Assembly: GCA_964387955.1 (NCBI GenBank)
Contig: CAYLXX010000029.1
Span: 1-10,322 of the forward strand
Length of the DNA stretch: 10,322 nucleotides
DNA from: CAYLXX01 sp964387955
GTDB lineage: Bacteria; Patescibacteriota; Microgenomatia; UBA1406; GWC2-37-13
Direction: 5' to 3'
Shown: piece after piece, positions 1-6,993 of the stretch
Numbering within the stretch: position 1 is the first letter of the stretch
Layout: the number at the start of each line of letters is the position of its first letter
Notes under the pieces: model-generated
Told to the model about the DNA's origin: nothing
Database searches by the model: none
The model's input: only the letters and a program-made list of their open reading frames with translations
Made by a program: the position numbers and the translations under genes

Positions 1-260
1 ATAAGATAGTTATAGCCAGCAAGGGTAGCTCCTGTATAAATCGACATCACAAATGGAATCTGACGAAATGACACAGCAGCCACAGATAGATGCCAAATTG
101 CATCGTGAGAATGAGCTCCCCAGAAGACTATACCGCATTTCCCCTCAAAACAAAGATAATTTCCGCTTGGCCACATCACAAGCATGTGTAAAAAAAAAGC
201 AGGCACTATCACCCAAATCAGGCCTTTGTTGTTTCTGATATAATCAAAGACATGTCTCAT
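1..260 (-). CDS. Polytopic membrane protein, GT-C-like, N-terminal part only (partial at left edge)
   Basis: Reading leftward from ATG at 260-258, 86 codons are open to the window edge, so the C-terminal part is missing. The protein starts MRHVFDYIRNNKG, has a transmembrane helix at about residues 14-31, then an outward loop with two cysteines (C37, C42) and the motif HSHDAIWHLSV (50-60), ending in TGATLAGYNYL. This layout (one helix, then an HD/ND-x-x-W motif in the first loop) matches GT-C membrane glycosyltransferase-like proteins, where an acidic residue in the first external loop is catalytic. The start is supported by alignment with its paralogue at 1057-2230 (YIRNNKG against YLRKNKL, C-x4-CG, D-x-x-W-x-LSV). 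It overlaps the start of the opposite-strand GT2 gene by 9 bases. No Shine-Dalgarno sequence precedes it. Membrane protein is sure; glycosyltransferase activity is inferred. Confidence 0.75.
   Translation of the reverse strand, partial: MRHVFDYIRNNKGLIWVIVPAFFLHMLVMWPSGNYLCFEGKCGIVFWGAHSHDAIWHLSVAAVSFRQIPFVMSIYTGATLAGYNYL
236..244 (+). promoter_or_regulatory. Extended -10 promoter for the GT2 gene at 252, probably giving a leaderless mRNA
   Basis: The bases TGATATAAT match the extended -10 consensus TGnTATAAT exactly. The hexamer occupies 239-244 and the ATG begins at 252, so transcription would start at about 251-252, on the start codon itself. No good -35 box is seen 17 bases upstream, which an extended -10 promoter does not need. 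The element lies inside the coding sequence of the opposite-strand gene. In A+T-rich DNA a bare TATAAT is common, but the TG extension plus exact placement is less likely by chance. Confidence 0.5.
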
Positions 261-1070
261 AATCTGGCAATCATAACGACCGTATACCAGAATTATACAG
301 TACTGACTGACTTCATCCAGTCTCTTGAAAAACAGACTGATGCAGAATTTGAACTTATTGTCGCCGACCTATCAAAAGATAGAAAAAAAATACATACCAA
401 ACTTCCACTAACGATTATTGAAGGAGAAAATCGTGGCTATGCTCATGGCATCAATCTCGGACTCAAAATGGCGCAAGAAAAAGGGATAGATATGTATGCT
501 GTTATGAATAACGACATCTACTTTCAAAAGGACTTTATCAAAACGGTCAAAGAATCTGTTGAACAGCACCCCACCTCAATCATTGGTGCGAAAATTTATT
601 ATGCCAAGGGCTATGAATTTCATAAAAATCGTTATAAAAAAACCGATTTAGGCAACGTGTTGTGGTATGCGGGTGGACAAATAGATTGGAGTCATGCATT
701 AACTACTCATCTCGGAGTCGATGAGATCGACACTCACCAATATGATTCTTTTCTGATGACAGATTTTATTACCGGCTGTTTCATGGCTTTTGATCGAGAA
801 GTAATCGCCAGAGTGGGTTTATGGGATGAAAGTTATTTTCTTTATTATGAGGATGCCGATTACTGTATCCGCGCTAAACGTCATGACATCAATCTTTACT
901 ACGACCCCTCAGTCATCCTATGGCATAAAAATGCTCAATCTACAGGCGGATCTGGGTCCGAATTGCACCAGAAATTCCAAGTCGCTAATCGTCTTAAATT
1001 TGGACTCAAATATGCTCCCCTACGAACTAAACTTCATCTACTAAAAAATTCCTTGTTTAATCAATCTTAA
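252..1070 (+). CDS. Family 2 glycosyltransferase, rhamnosyltransferase (WbbL)-like
   Basis: A 272-residue cytosolic enzyme expected to transfer a sugar from a nucleotide donor to a lipid-linked acceptor. The N-terminal GT-A fold starts LAIITTVYQNYTVL (5-18). ENRGYAHGINLGL (59-71) is the usual nucleotide-binding stretch, and NND at 86-88 stands for the metal-binding DxD. TGCFMAF (174-180) and GLWDESYFLYYEDADYC (189-205) follow, with the ED pair (200-201) typical of the catalytic base region of WbbL-like GT2 enzymes, then WHK at 224-226. The length is normal for the family and no membrane segment is seen. It is the only plus-strand gene in the left half: it overlaps the minus gene on its left by 9 bases at the start and the one on its right by 14 bases at the end. 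The exact sugar cannot be read from sequence. Confidence 0.93.
   Translation: MSHNLAIITTVYQNYTVLTDFIQSLEKQTDAEFELIVADLSKDRKKIHTKLPLTIIEGENRGYAHGINLGLKMAQEKGIDMYAVMNNDIYFQKDFIKTVKESVEQHPTSIIGAKIYYAKGYEFHKNRYKKTDLGNVLWYAGGQIDWSHALTTHLGVDEIDTHQYDSFLMTDFITGCFMAFDREVIARVGLWDESYFLYYEDADYCIRAKRHDINLYYDPSVILWHKNAQSTGGSGSELHQKFQVANRLKFGLKYAPLRTKLHLLKNSLFNQS
292..297 (-). promoter_or_regulatory. Candidate -10 box for the minus-strand gene starting at 260
   Basis: On the minus strand TATAAT is found at 297-292, inside the first codons of the plus-strand GT2 gene. Transcription would start near 285 and leave an untranslated leader of roughly 25 bases without a Shine-Dalgarno sequence. No clear -35 or TG extension is seen. 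Such hexamers are frequent by chance in this A+T-rich DNA, so this is weak. Confidence 0.25.
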
Positions 1071-2230
1071 GAAAAATTACTGCATCGCTGTTTTCGAAAA
1101 TCTTTTTATATCGACGCGAATCAGAAAGCTTTTGTAGTAGGGTAGTTTTATCTTTAAAAGTTGACGGTACATACACGTACTGCACAGGTAACGCATCAAC
1201 TTTGATTGTCGACATATTTTCTACTTGATTCAATCGCTTTTCCCAAGGCAGACCGCTATTTCTCACCATACCCATACCATTGATATATGTCTGTTGTCCA
1301 CCAAAAGCCGATACATATGTCCCGTCACGGTCGAATATTGGCAGAAATACCACTCCTGTTGGTTGTTTTTTAAGAAAATTAAAGGCGTTTATTTCTCCTT
1401 TAGTTATGACCGATCGCGCAGGGTGATTGAGGTAGTTAAACTGAATCAATGTAGCAGGCAAAGTAATGACTATGAGTAGTATGATAATAGCTCTTGCCAA
1501 AATATTTTTGCTTTCCCATACATAATAAAAAAACTTCGCGCTAAAAATGCTTAATATAAACGCGCCGTAAGCACCAAACTGTATCGGATTATACCATTCA
1601 CCTTTTTGAATAAAACCAAGAGTTAAAAAAAGGCTCAAGGTCAAAGTACATATAAGAGCTATTTCCAGTCGAGAGAGAGTTCGTTTGAAAATAGCATATA
1701 GTATGTATCCCACACCGACCACTCTCAAACCAAAGTAATAACAGATAAACAATAAAGTACTCCAAAGCTCAATAGCCAAAAGCCTCGGTGAAAAACCATG
1801 TGCGTAAAGGAAGTAACGGGCATTTACCATATTTGACGAGTAAAAAAACCGCGGGTCTTCGATCATGTGATGAACAATAGTAAAAGGCAAAAAAACAAAC
1901 GTTGACCCCTTGACTGCAAAAGGATTATAAAATACCAAAACTCCTGCANNNNNNNNNNNNNNNNNNNNNNNNNNNNNNNNNNNNNNNNNNNNNNNNNNNN
2001 NNNNNNNNNNNNNNNNNNNNNNNNNNNNNNNNNNNNNNNNNNNNNNNNACATTTGTGACACTCAGAAACCATAAGATGTCATTGTAATTTGTACCTACAA
2101 TATACCCGCAGCCTGCCCTAGCGCAGCCGTAATGACCATCGAAGATAGTTGTCCAAAGTATTGCTAAACTACCGACAATAATTGGTGCAAGAAGCAGTTT
2201 ATTTTTTCTTAAATAACGTATTGCTTCCAT
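1057..2230 (-). CDS. Polytopic membrane protein, GT-C-like, paralogue of the gene at 1-260; interrupted by assembly gap
   Basis: Two halves of one gene flank a block of 100 N. The N-terminal half (2230-2049) reads MEAIRYLRKNKLLLAPIIVG, then a helix, C36 and C41, and NYNDILWFLSV (48-58). The C-terminal half (1948-1057, about 296 residues) holds several hydrophobic helices, the stretch GEWYNPIQFGAYGA, and a soluble C-terminal region of about 120 residues starting near ITKGEINAFNFLKK. The halves are in different frames across the 100 N, which fits a placeholder gap, not a broken gene: the true missing length should be a multiple of three. About 357 residues are visible; a total of 500-600 would be usual for this kind of protein, so several hundred bases may be missing. 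It overlaps the upstream gene by 32 bases and the convergent GT2 gene by 14. Its role is probably sugar transfer at the outer membrane face, by inference. Confidence 0.75.
1949..2048. other. Assembly gap of exactly 100 N
   Basis: The run of N is exactly 100 long, a conventional scaffold placeholder, so it does not measure the real distance. It lies within a coding region. Both flanks read as parts of the same membrane protein but in different frames. Confidence 0.98.
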
Positions 2231-3278
2231 GTTGGGTTACTAAATAAATTAAATTCGCTACAAGAAAAAGTCCCATAATTAAGTGTTTATTAGAAACAGC
2301 TTGATTGTTCCACTCACCTATTCGTAAGAATGGGTAGTAAGCAAAGAGTAATCCAGCAAAAAAAATATTGAGTTTAAATATAAACTCCGGGTATAAAGGT
2401 ATAAATACAAGCAGTGACAAGAAGTACCACGATTGTACCTCAGATGTGAACGTAAGATAAATCAGAAGAAAGATTATCAAAAGAAAAATCGCTAAATTAA
2501 TTTTTTTATTAGTTCGCGATAAAAAAACCAAAGGCAATGTAATATATTTGATCCCTCCTGAGATAAGCAGCACTAATCTACCCCAATTATCACGTTTATC
2601 AAGGAGCAGTAGATACCCAATAATTCCTAAAGATAAAGCAATGAAATCATTATGAGCATTCATAAGACCTTCAACAATAATTAGTGGATTTGTAGCAAAT
2701 AATATAGCCCAACTTTTATCTTTCTTCGCTAATAGGTACACGGTGACAATATAGATCCCCACATACATCATTTTAAAAAACAGCATATTCAAGATAAATT
2801 TACCCATACCTAAAAAAGATGGAAGCAATGTCATGGGTAGGAATGTCGGACCATACGGATATGTTCGATGAGTCCAGTGCATAAATCTAATCCAATGATC
2901 TTGAGGAAAATCGAGAGCTTTAAAAAGGTAAGGATTTTTACCGTAGAACGTCAAAATTTTGGCATCAAACATGTAGTTAAAAAAATCATGTGATAAAAAG
3001 GGGTAAGAAATCAGGATGACAAAGCCAGTGATCAATGCGCATGTAATTGGATTAAACCGCTTATATTTTTTATAAAAATAAACATAGAAAACAAACAGCA
3101 GAATAACAAAAATGATATATAAGATAGATGAGATATCTCTATGGTAGTAACCAAGCTGGATAATTTGAGATCTGAATGTATTCCAAGCCGGATGATTGAA
3201 AAGAGTCAAATTGAGATCAATTTGTGAGTAGGTGTAAATACTAAAAAGCAGTACTAACAAACCGTAGAGTATGAACAT
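2199..3278 (-). CDS. GT-C membrane glycosyltransferase, MptA/MptB (polyprenyl-phosphate-mannose mannosyltransferase)-like
   Basis: A 359-residue protein made almost wholly of hydrophobic helices. After two N-terminal helices it shows FLSHDFFNYMFDAKI (94-108), where the aspartate in the first large external loop is the expected catalytic residue. GKNPY (113-117), TYPYGPTFLP (139-148) and NPLIIVEGLMNAHND (197-211) follow. These are the landmarks of the GT-C group with MptA/MptB and GT87 mannosyltransferases, which use polyprenyl-phosphate sugars outside the membrane. It lacks the extracytoplasmic C-terminal domain of its neighbours and ends shortly after the last helix in FKKK. The start ATG follows the upstream TAG after one base, so the two are co-transcribed and probably translationally coupled. 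The donor sugar is not certain; mannose is only the best-studied case. Confidence 0.82.
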   Translation of the reverse strand: MFILYGLLVLLFSIYTYSQIDLNLTLFNHPAWNTFRSQIIQLGYYHRDISSILYIIFVILLFVFYVYFYKKYKRFNPITCALITGFVILISYPFLSHDFFNYMFDAKILTFYGKNPYLFKALDFPQDHWIRFMHWTHRTYPYGPTFLPMTLLPSFLGMGKFILNMLFFKMMYVGIYIVTVYLLAKKDKSWAILFATNPLIIVEGLMNAHNDFIALSLGIIGYLLLLDKRDNWGRLVLLISGGIKYITLPLVFLSRTNKKINLAIFLLIIFLLIYLTFTSEVQSWYFLSLLVFIPLYPEFIFKLNIFFAGLLFAYYPFLRIGEWNNQAVSNKHLIMGLFLVANLIYLVTQHGSNTLFKKK

Positions 3279-3279
3279 A

Positions 3280-4737
3280 CTAAGGATTGGTTAATATCGA
3301 GAAAGAATTATTTTTCTCCAATAATCGATATGGTAAATTTGCATCCTTCAGATTGCTCACTGCCCAATTGCGGGTAACAACTACAAAGGGCTTTTTTTCA
3401 TTCTGAAATAATTTCACCAGAGTTTTGTAATCGTCTGGTTGATAGGCCATCTGTTTGACTTGTTTATCTGAGTAAAAAACAGCAATCGGTAAATAATCAT
3501 CATCGAGAAAAATTGGCTTATCGTATTTGCCGACGCGTTTGGAAATATCGACATCGTCTGGAGTATAGTGATTGGGAGTAAACACTTCGGGAAGAAATAT
3601 TTTAGTTTGCCAAGCAGCGATAAAAAATATTCCTAAGCTAAATACAATACCAGCAACTTGGGGTGTGAAATATTTTTTAGCAAAAGATTTTAGCGGGAAG
3701 TACTTATGAAGTATCAGTGTGCCGAGTGCAACAATTTCATATAAACCTAACGAAGTAATCAGTGAAACCGGCACATAGACAGGTATCAAATGCCATAGTT
3801 CTGTTTTATCGGATGTTAAAAAAGGGTATAAAACGATAAAGTTCCATAAGAAAAGCAAAAAAACATTTTTTTTAAGAAATTTTAGACTGACGATAAGAAA
3901 TCCTGCAGCTAAAATCCAGAGGTAATACCATTTTCTTACACCCATATGGAGATAAAACAGCGGTTGAGCGGCTGAAATCTTAAAGTATGAACCTGCAGTC
4001 TTATTTCGCATACCGATATCGAAGAAATGGTGCTGGATGAAATCAGGATAGGTATTTTTCTGCACCATGTACCATGGCAAAACAAGAATCCCAAATGCAA
4101 GCATACCCAAGAAAATATATTTCCAATTTTTAAAACGTATAAATTGCTGAAAATTAAGATAAATAATAAGGAGAATTGCCGAAGTTCCCACCAATGTTTT
4201 AGTTAAACATAACGCCCCAAAGCTAAGCATTGCCAAAGGGAACCACTTGAAATTCTCAGAAGACTTGATCGATAAGTAGACTGTCAAAATATAGAAAAAA
4301 ACGAAGTCGGCGTCAAGATTGCCCGATCGGACGCGTATCAAATACCACACCGATGTACCTAGAATAAGTCCGGCCGCAAAACCGACGTATTTATTTTTAA
4401 ACAATTTCTCGCCGATTCTGTAAAGAAAATAAATTGACAAAAATCCCAAAATAGCCGATGGTAGTCGTGTCGAAAATTCACTTATCCCCAATATTCTATA
4501 GGATATAGCCATAAGCCAAAATCCCATAGGAGGATGATCGTAATAAGGCTGTCCATTCCAGATCATTTTCAGGAAGTCACCAGAGCGAGCCATCTCACGA
4601 GCAATTGAGCCATACCATGCCTCATCCCAGCTACCAAGTGTTGTATAATCTAGTCTGAAGAGGAAAAAGAAGCCAAATAGCAGCAAAAGAACGTCCAATA
4701 ACCAATTTTTTTTAATATGATCGACAAAAAGTTTCAT
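3280..4737 (-). CDS. PMT/ArnT-like (GT39/GT83) membrane glycosyltransferase
   Basis: A 485-residue GT-C enzyme that should transfer a sugar from an undecaprenyl or polyprenyl phosphate to a protein or glycan outside the cell membrane. Residues 12-28 form the first helix. SWDEAWYGSIAREMA (36-50) carries the acidic pair D38-E39, the catalytic site of this family, and YYDHPPMGFW (65-74) and STRLPSAILG (89-98) follow as expected. RSGNLDADF (137-145) matches the conserved arginine-and-acid stretch of the next loop. After the last helix (about 361-377) comes a soluble tail of about 105 residues, probably extracytoplasmic. It leads a minus-strand run of three genes (next start one base after its TAG). 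Its ATG lies inside the start of the divergent plus-strand gene, overlapping by 21 bases. There is no Shine-Dalgarno sequence in the 20 bases upstream. Confidence 0.93.
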   Translation of the reverse strand: MKLFVDHIKKNWLLDVLLLLFGFFFLFRLDYTTLGSWDEAWYGSIAREMARSGDFLKMIWNGQPYYDHPPMGFWLMAISYRILGISEFSTRLPSAILGFLSIYFLYRIGEKLFKNKYVGFAAGLILGTSVWYLIRVRSGNLDADFVFFYILTVYLSIKSSENFKWFPLAMLSFGALCLTKTLVGTSAILLIIYLNFQQFIRFKNWKYIFLGMLAFGILVLPWYMVQKNTYPDFIQHHFFDIGMRNKTAGSYFKISAAQPLFYLHMGVRKWYYLWILAAGFLIVSLKFLKKNVFLLFLWNFIVLYPFLTSDKTELWHLIPVYVPVSLITSLGLYEIVALGTLILHKYFPLKSFAKKYFTPQVAGIVFSLGIFFIAAWQTKIFLPEVFTPNHYTPDDVDISKRVGKYDKPIFLDDDYLPIAVFYSDKQVKQMAYQPDDYKTLVKLFQNEKKPFVVVTRNWAVSNLKDANLPYRLLEKNNSFSILTNP

Positions 4738-6216
4738 AAACCGCTGATCGCTGTTGCTCTTATTCTGCTCCTGGCCATCTTTTGCTATTTTAGATTAACT
4801 CCTATCTTTTTTCAAACTGTCCCTTATACATACGACCAGGGCCGTGATTTCCTCAAGGCCGAAGAAATTACTCGCTTTCATAATCCGACGTTTATCGGCC
4901 CCACAACTGGCATTCAAGGAGTAGAGCATGGCGTGTGGTGGTTTTACTACCTTGCTCTTGCATATGCTGCTTTTGGCGGAGCACCGCAGGGATTTTATAT
5001 TGCCATGTTTATCCTTATGCTTGTCTCCACTGCGGCTTTTTTTATGTTTATTAAAAAAGAAATTCACCCTTTGATAGCTATCTTATATTTACTCGTGATG
5101 ACCGTTTCCCCATATGCCATTCTTATCTCGTTTTTCCCAAGCAATAACATGCTCACTCCTGTTGTCATTATGTTGTTCTCGTATGCATGTTTTATGTTTT
5201 TCAAAACCGCGAAGGTAAGATATCTTTTTCTCATTTCACTTGCCTTAGGGTTTGTTTTCGAAACAGAAGTTGCCTTTGGTATGTTTATTATCCCGGCTTT
5301 TATTGTGACATCATTGTTCTTTCCGGAATTTAGGAAAGCTTATATAAACTGGAAAAAATTACTACTTTTCTTGGCAGGATTTATACCGGCTTTTATACCA
5401 AGAATTCTGTTTGAGCTAAAAAATCATTTCCTCCAAACTCATGCTTTTATAAATTTTTTTATTCACCCTACACAACATAATCCCCAAAAAATTAGTGGCG
5501 AATTTCATGAGCGCCTTTTGCAATATATCAACTTTTCTAAGTCTTTATTTTATGATTACAACGCCATACTGACATTGATTTTTTTTGTACTCGCTATTGG
5601 CGCAATTGTAGTCGGTTATAAAAAGGCCCCCAAACATATCCAAAAAGCGATACTTTTTTTCTCTCTTTTGTCAATTGCAATATTTATCATCACGTTAGGA
5701 TATAAAAACAATTTTTTCTGGGATTATTACCTGGCAGGAATTCAGTATATGTTTTTGTTTCTTATTCTTTTGTGTCTATCACTTTTCCTGAGGAATAAAA
5801 ATACTGCTCGTATAGTTATGGTTCTTATCGCAATTTATAGCGGCCTTGTAGCATTTAATTTTTTCAAAGATGTTTCATCCAAAAAAGCGATTCCAATGGA
5901 AGGATTACGAGTAGATACTAAAACTGTCGACTATATTTATAGTCAGGTTCATGAAAAAAATTTCTGTGCTCGCATTTACACTCCACCAATTGTGCCTTAC
6001 ACATATGATTACTTATTTCACTATTATGGAATGAAGAATCACTACAACACTCCTCTACCTGATTTTATAGACCATAAATGCTATATCATAATTGATCGTG
6101 ATGATTACCCTGATAGAATTGTTGAGTGGCGCAAGAAAAATATCCCTCCAAATGCAAAATTAATTGAGAAGAAACAAATGCATTACAAAACCACAGTTGA
6201 GTTATGGAAGATATAA
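4717..6216 (+). CDS. GT-C membrane glycosyltransferase, GT39-like (YDQGRD type)
   Basis: A 499-residue polytopic protein. The first helix is at 9-25. The first external loop holds VPYTYDQGRDFLKAEEI (35-51), whose aspartates D40 and D44 are placed like the catalytic acids of GT-C enzymes. GPTTGIQGVEHG (61-72) and WWFYYLALAYAAFGG (74-88) follow, a pattern I associate with candidate-phyla membrane glycosyltransferases. After the last helix (near residue 380) a tail of about 117 residues contains KCYIIIDRDDYPDRIVEW and probably sits outside the cell. The gene opens the right-hand plus-strand run. Its start overlaps the divergent PMT-like gene by 21 bases, and its stop overlaps a TATAAT box in front of the next gene. 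A TATAAT at 4644-4649 could be its promoter, but that is weak. The acceptor and sugar are unknown. Confidence 0.88.
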   Translation: MIDKKFHKPLIAVALILLLAIFCYFRLTPIFFQTVPYTYDQGRDFLKAEEITRFHNPTFIGPTTGIQGVEHGVWWFYYLALAYAAFGGAPQGFYIAMFILMLVSTAAFFMFIKKEIHPLIAILYLLVMTVSPYAILISFFPSNNMLTPVVIMLFSYACFMFFKTAKVRYLFLISLALGFVFETEVAFGMFIIPAFIVTSLFFPEFRKAYINWKKLLLFLAGFIPAFIPRILFELKNHFLQTHAFINFFIHPTQHNPQKISGEFHERLLQYINFSKSLFYDYNAILTLIFFVLAIGAIVVGYKKAPKHIQKAILFFSLLSIAIFIITLGYKNNFFWDYYLAGIQYMFLFLILLCLSLFLRNKNTARIVMVLIAIYSGLVAFNFFKDVSSKKAIPMEGLRVDTKTVDYIYSQVHEKNFCARIYTPPIVPYTYDYLFHYYGMKNHYNTPLPDFIDHKCYIIIDRDDYPDRIVEWRKKNIPPNAKLIEKKQMHYKTTVELWKI

Positions 6217-6217
6217 T
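6212..6217 (+). promoter_or_regulatory. Perfect -10 box directly before the GT2 gene at 6223; possible internal leaderless promoter
   Basis: TATAAT at 6212-6217 overlaps the TAA stop (6214-6216) of the upstream gene and ends five bases before the ATG at 6223. Transcription from it would begin on or next to the start codon, the same geometry as at 239-252. No TG extension or -35 box is seen. Read-through from the upstream gene is also likely. A GGAAG at 6206-6210 is the only purine-rich stretch nearby, 12 bases from the ATG, which is rather far for a Shine-Dalgarno sequence. Confidence 0.35.
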
Positions 6218-6222
6218 AAAGT

Positions 6223-6993
6223 ATGAAAAGTAATCAACTATCGGCCGTTATTTACTCATACAACAATGAGCTTGATATCGCCGATTGCATCAAATCGGTG
6301 CTTCCACTAACCAAAGATATTTCCCTCATTGATCTGAACAGTCAAGATAAAACTGCAAAAATTGCTGAGAAAATGGAAGTAAAAGTTGTTAAACACCCCT
6401 TCGTAAAAATCGTTGAGGAGGTGAGAGATTTTGGGATACAAACGGCCAAGAATGAGTGGGTACTTATTGTTGATGCTGATGAACGATTAACGCCTGAACT
6501 TATTCAAGAAATTCTTTCAATAAAATCAAGCGATATGACAACGCACTACCAAATCCCTCGCAAAGAAATTTTTGCTCGAAAAATCTGGTTTAAACATGGT
6601 GGCTGGTGGCCCAACTACCAAACACGAATTTTCAAAAAAAATGCTCTTGCCGAATGGCCCAAAATCATTCATGCTGCGCCGCAATTTAAAGGCGAAGGCG
6701 GAACTTTGGAGTCGCCATTGCTTCACTATTCGCAAAATAATTGGGCAGAAAATGTCGAAAAAACTATCCGCTTCGAGGACATTGAGTCACAACTTCTCTA
6801 TGCGGCCGATAAACCCGTTTCCACTCCAATATTCTTCCGTAAGTATTTCGGCGAACTATACCGCAGACTCATAAAAAATCAAGGGTTTATGGATGGCCAA
6901 TTTGGCATCACCGAAAGTATTTATCAAGCATTTTCCAAAACTATTACATACCTTTTTTTGTATGAAAAAAAGAAAAAAAGCAGCTCTTTATAA
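6223..6993 (+). CDS. Family 2 glycosyltransferase, WaaE/KdtX-like (lipooligosaccharide glucosyltransferase type)
   Basis: A 256-residue cytosolic glycosyltransferase. It begins with the GT-A strand LSAVIYSYNNELDIADCIKS (6-25); IDLNSQDKT (36-44) follows, then VDADERLTPEL (83-93), whose DADER is the metal- and nucleotide-binding DxD motif in its WaaE-type form. FKHGGWWPNYQTRIFKK (123-139) and SPLLHYSQNNW (164-174) are also typical of the WaaE-like branch, known for adding a hexose to lipid-linked cores. At IIHAAP (148-153) relatives usually have HE, whereas here A151 follows the histidine. The C-terminus is lysine- and serine-rich (KKKKSSSL) and overlaps the next gene by 32 bases, so the two are almost certainly in one transcript. 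Donor sugar and acceptor cannot be fixed from sequence. Confidence 0.92.
   Translation: MKSNQLSAVIYSYNNELDIADCIKSVLPLTKDISLIDLNSQDKTAKIAEKMEVKVVKHPFVKIVEEVRDFGIQTAKNEWVLIVDADERLTPELIQEILSIKSSDMTTHYQIPRKEIFARKIWFKHGGWWPNYQTRIFKKNALAEWPKIIHAAPQFKGEGGTLESPLLHYSQNNWAENVEKTIRFEDIESQLLYAADKPVSTPIFFRKYFGELYRRLIKNQGFMDGQFGITESIYQAFSKTITYLFLYEKKKKSSSL

Noticed and set aside
53..238. Plus-strand open frame of 61 codons
   Set aside because: It lies opposite the minus-strand membrane protein starting at 260, whose translation has clear helices and paralogue-conserved motifs; the plus-strand translation has none.
1057..1070. Bidirectional terminator between the convergent genes
   Set aside because: The two coding regions overlap by 14 bases, and I see no GC-rich hairpin with a T run there.
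1225..1479. Plus-strand open frame of 84 codons, and the shorter frames at 826-1044, 4795-5067, 6526-6735, 6572-6874, 8490-8720 and 8728-8919
   Set aside because: Each is fully inside a well-supported gene in another frame or strand, and its translation has no recognisable domain.
1863..2072. Frames reading through the N block as separate short proteins
   Set aside because: They are artefacts of reading N as codons; the flanks belong to one gapped membrane protein.
4644..4649. TATAAT on the plus strand as promoter for the gene at 4717
   Set aside because: No TG extension at correct spacing and no -35 box; it would leave a leader of about 60 bases. Such hexamers are expected several times per strand in this window by chance.
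4768..4772. AGGAG on the minus strand as Shine-Dalgarno for the gene starting at 4737
   Set aside because: It is 30 bases from the ATG, far beyond usable spacing.
6893..6961. Upstream ATG giving a longer GT4 protein
   Set aside because: The added 23 residues do not look like the GT4 start, and the overlap with the GT2 gene would grow to 101 bases. The ATG at 6962 begins right at the first strand.
6965..6979. Two A7 runs, including A AAA AAG in the GT2 frame, as a programmed frameshift site fusing GT2 to GT4
   Set aside because: A -1 shift leads into the third frame and soon to a stop; GT4 lies in the +1 frame. Loss of one A by polymerase slippage could fuse them, but lysine-rich overlap in A-rich DNA explains the runs.
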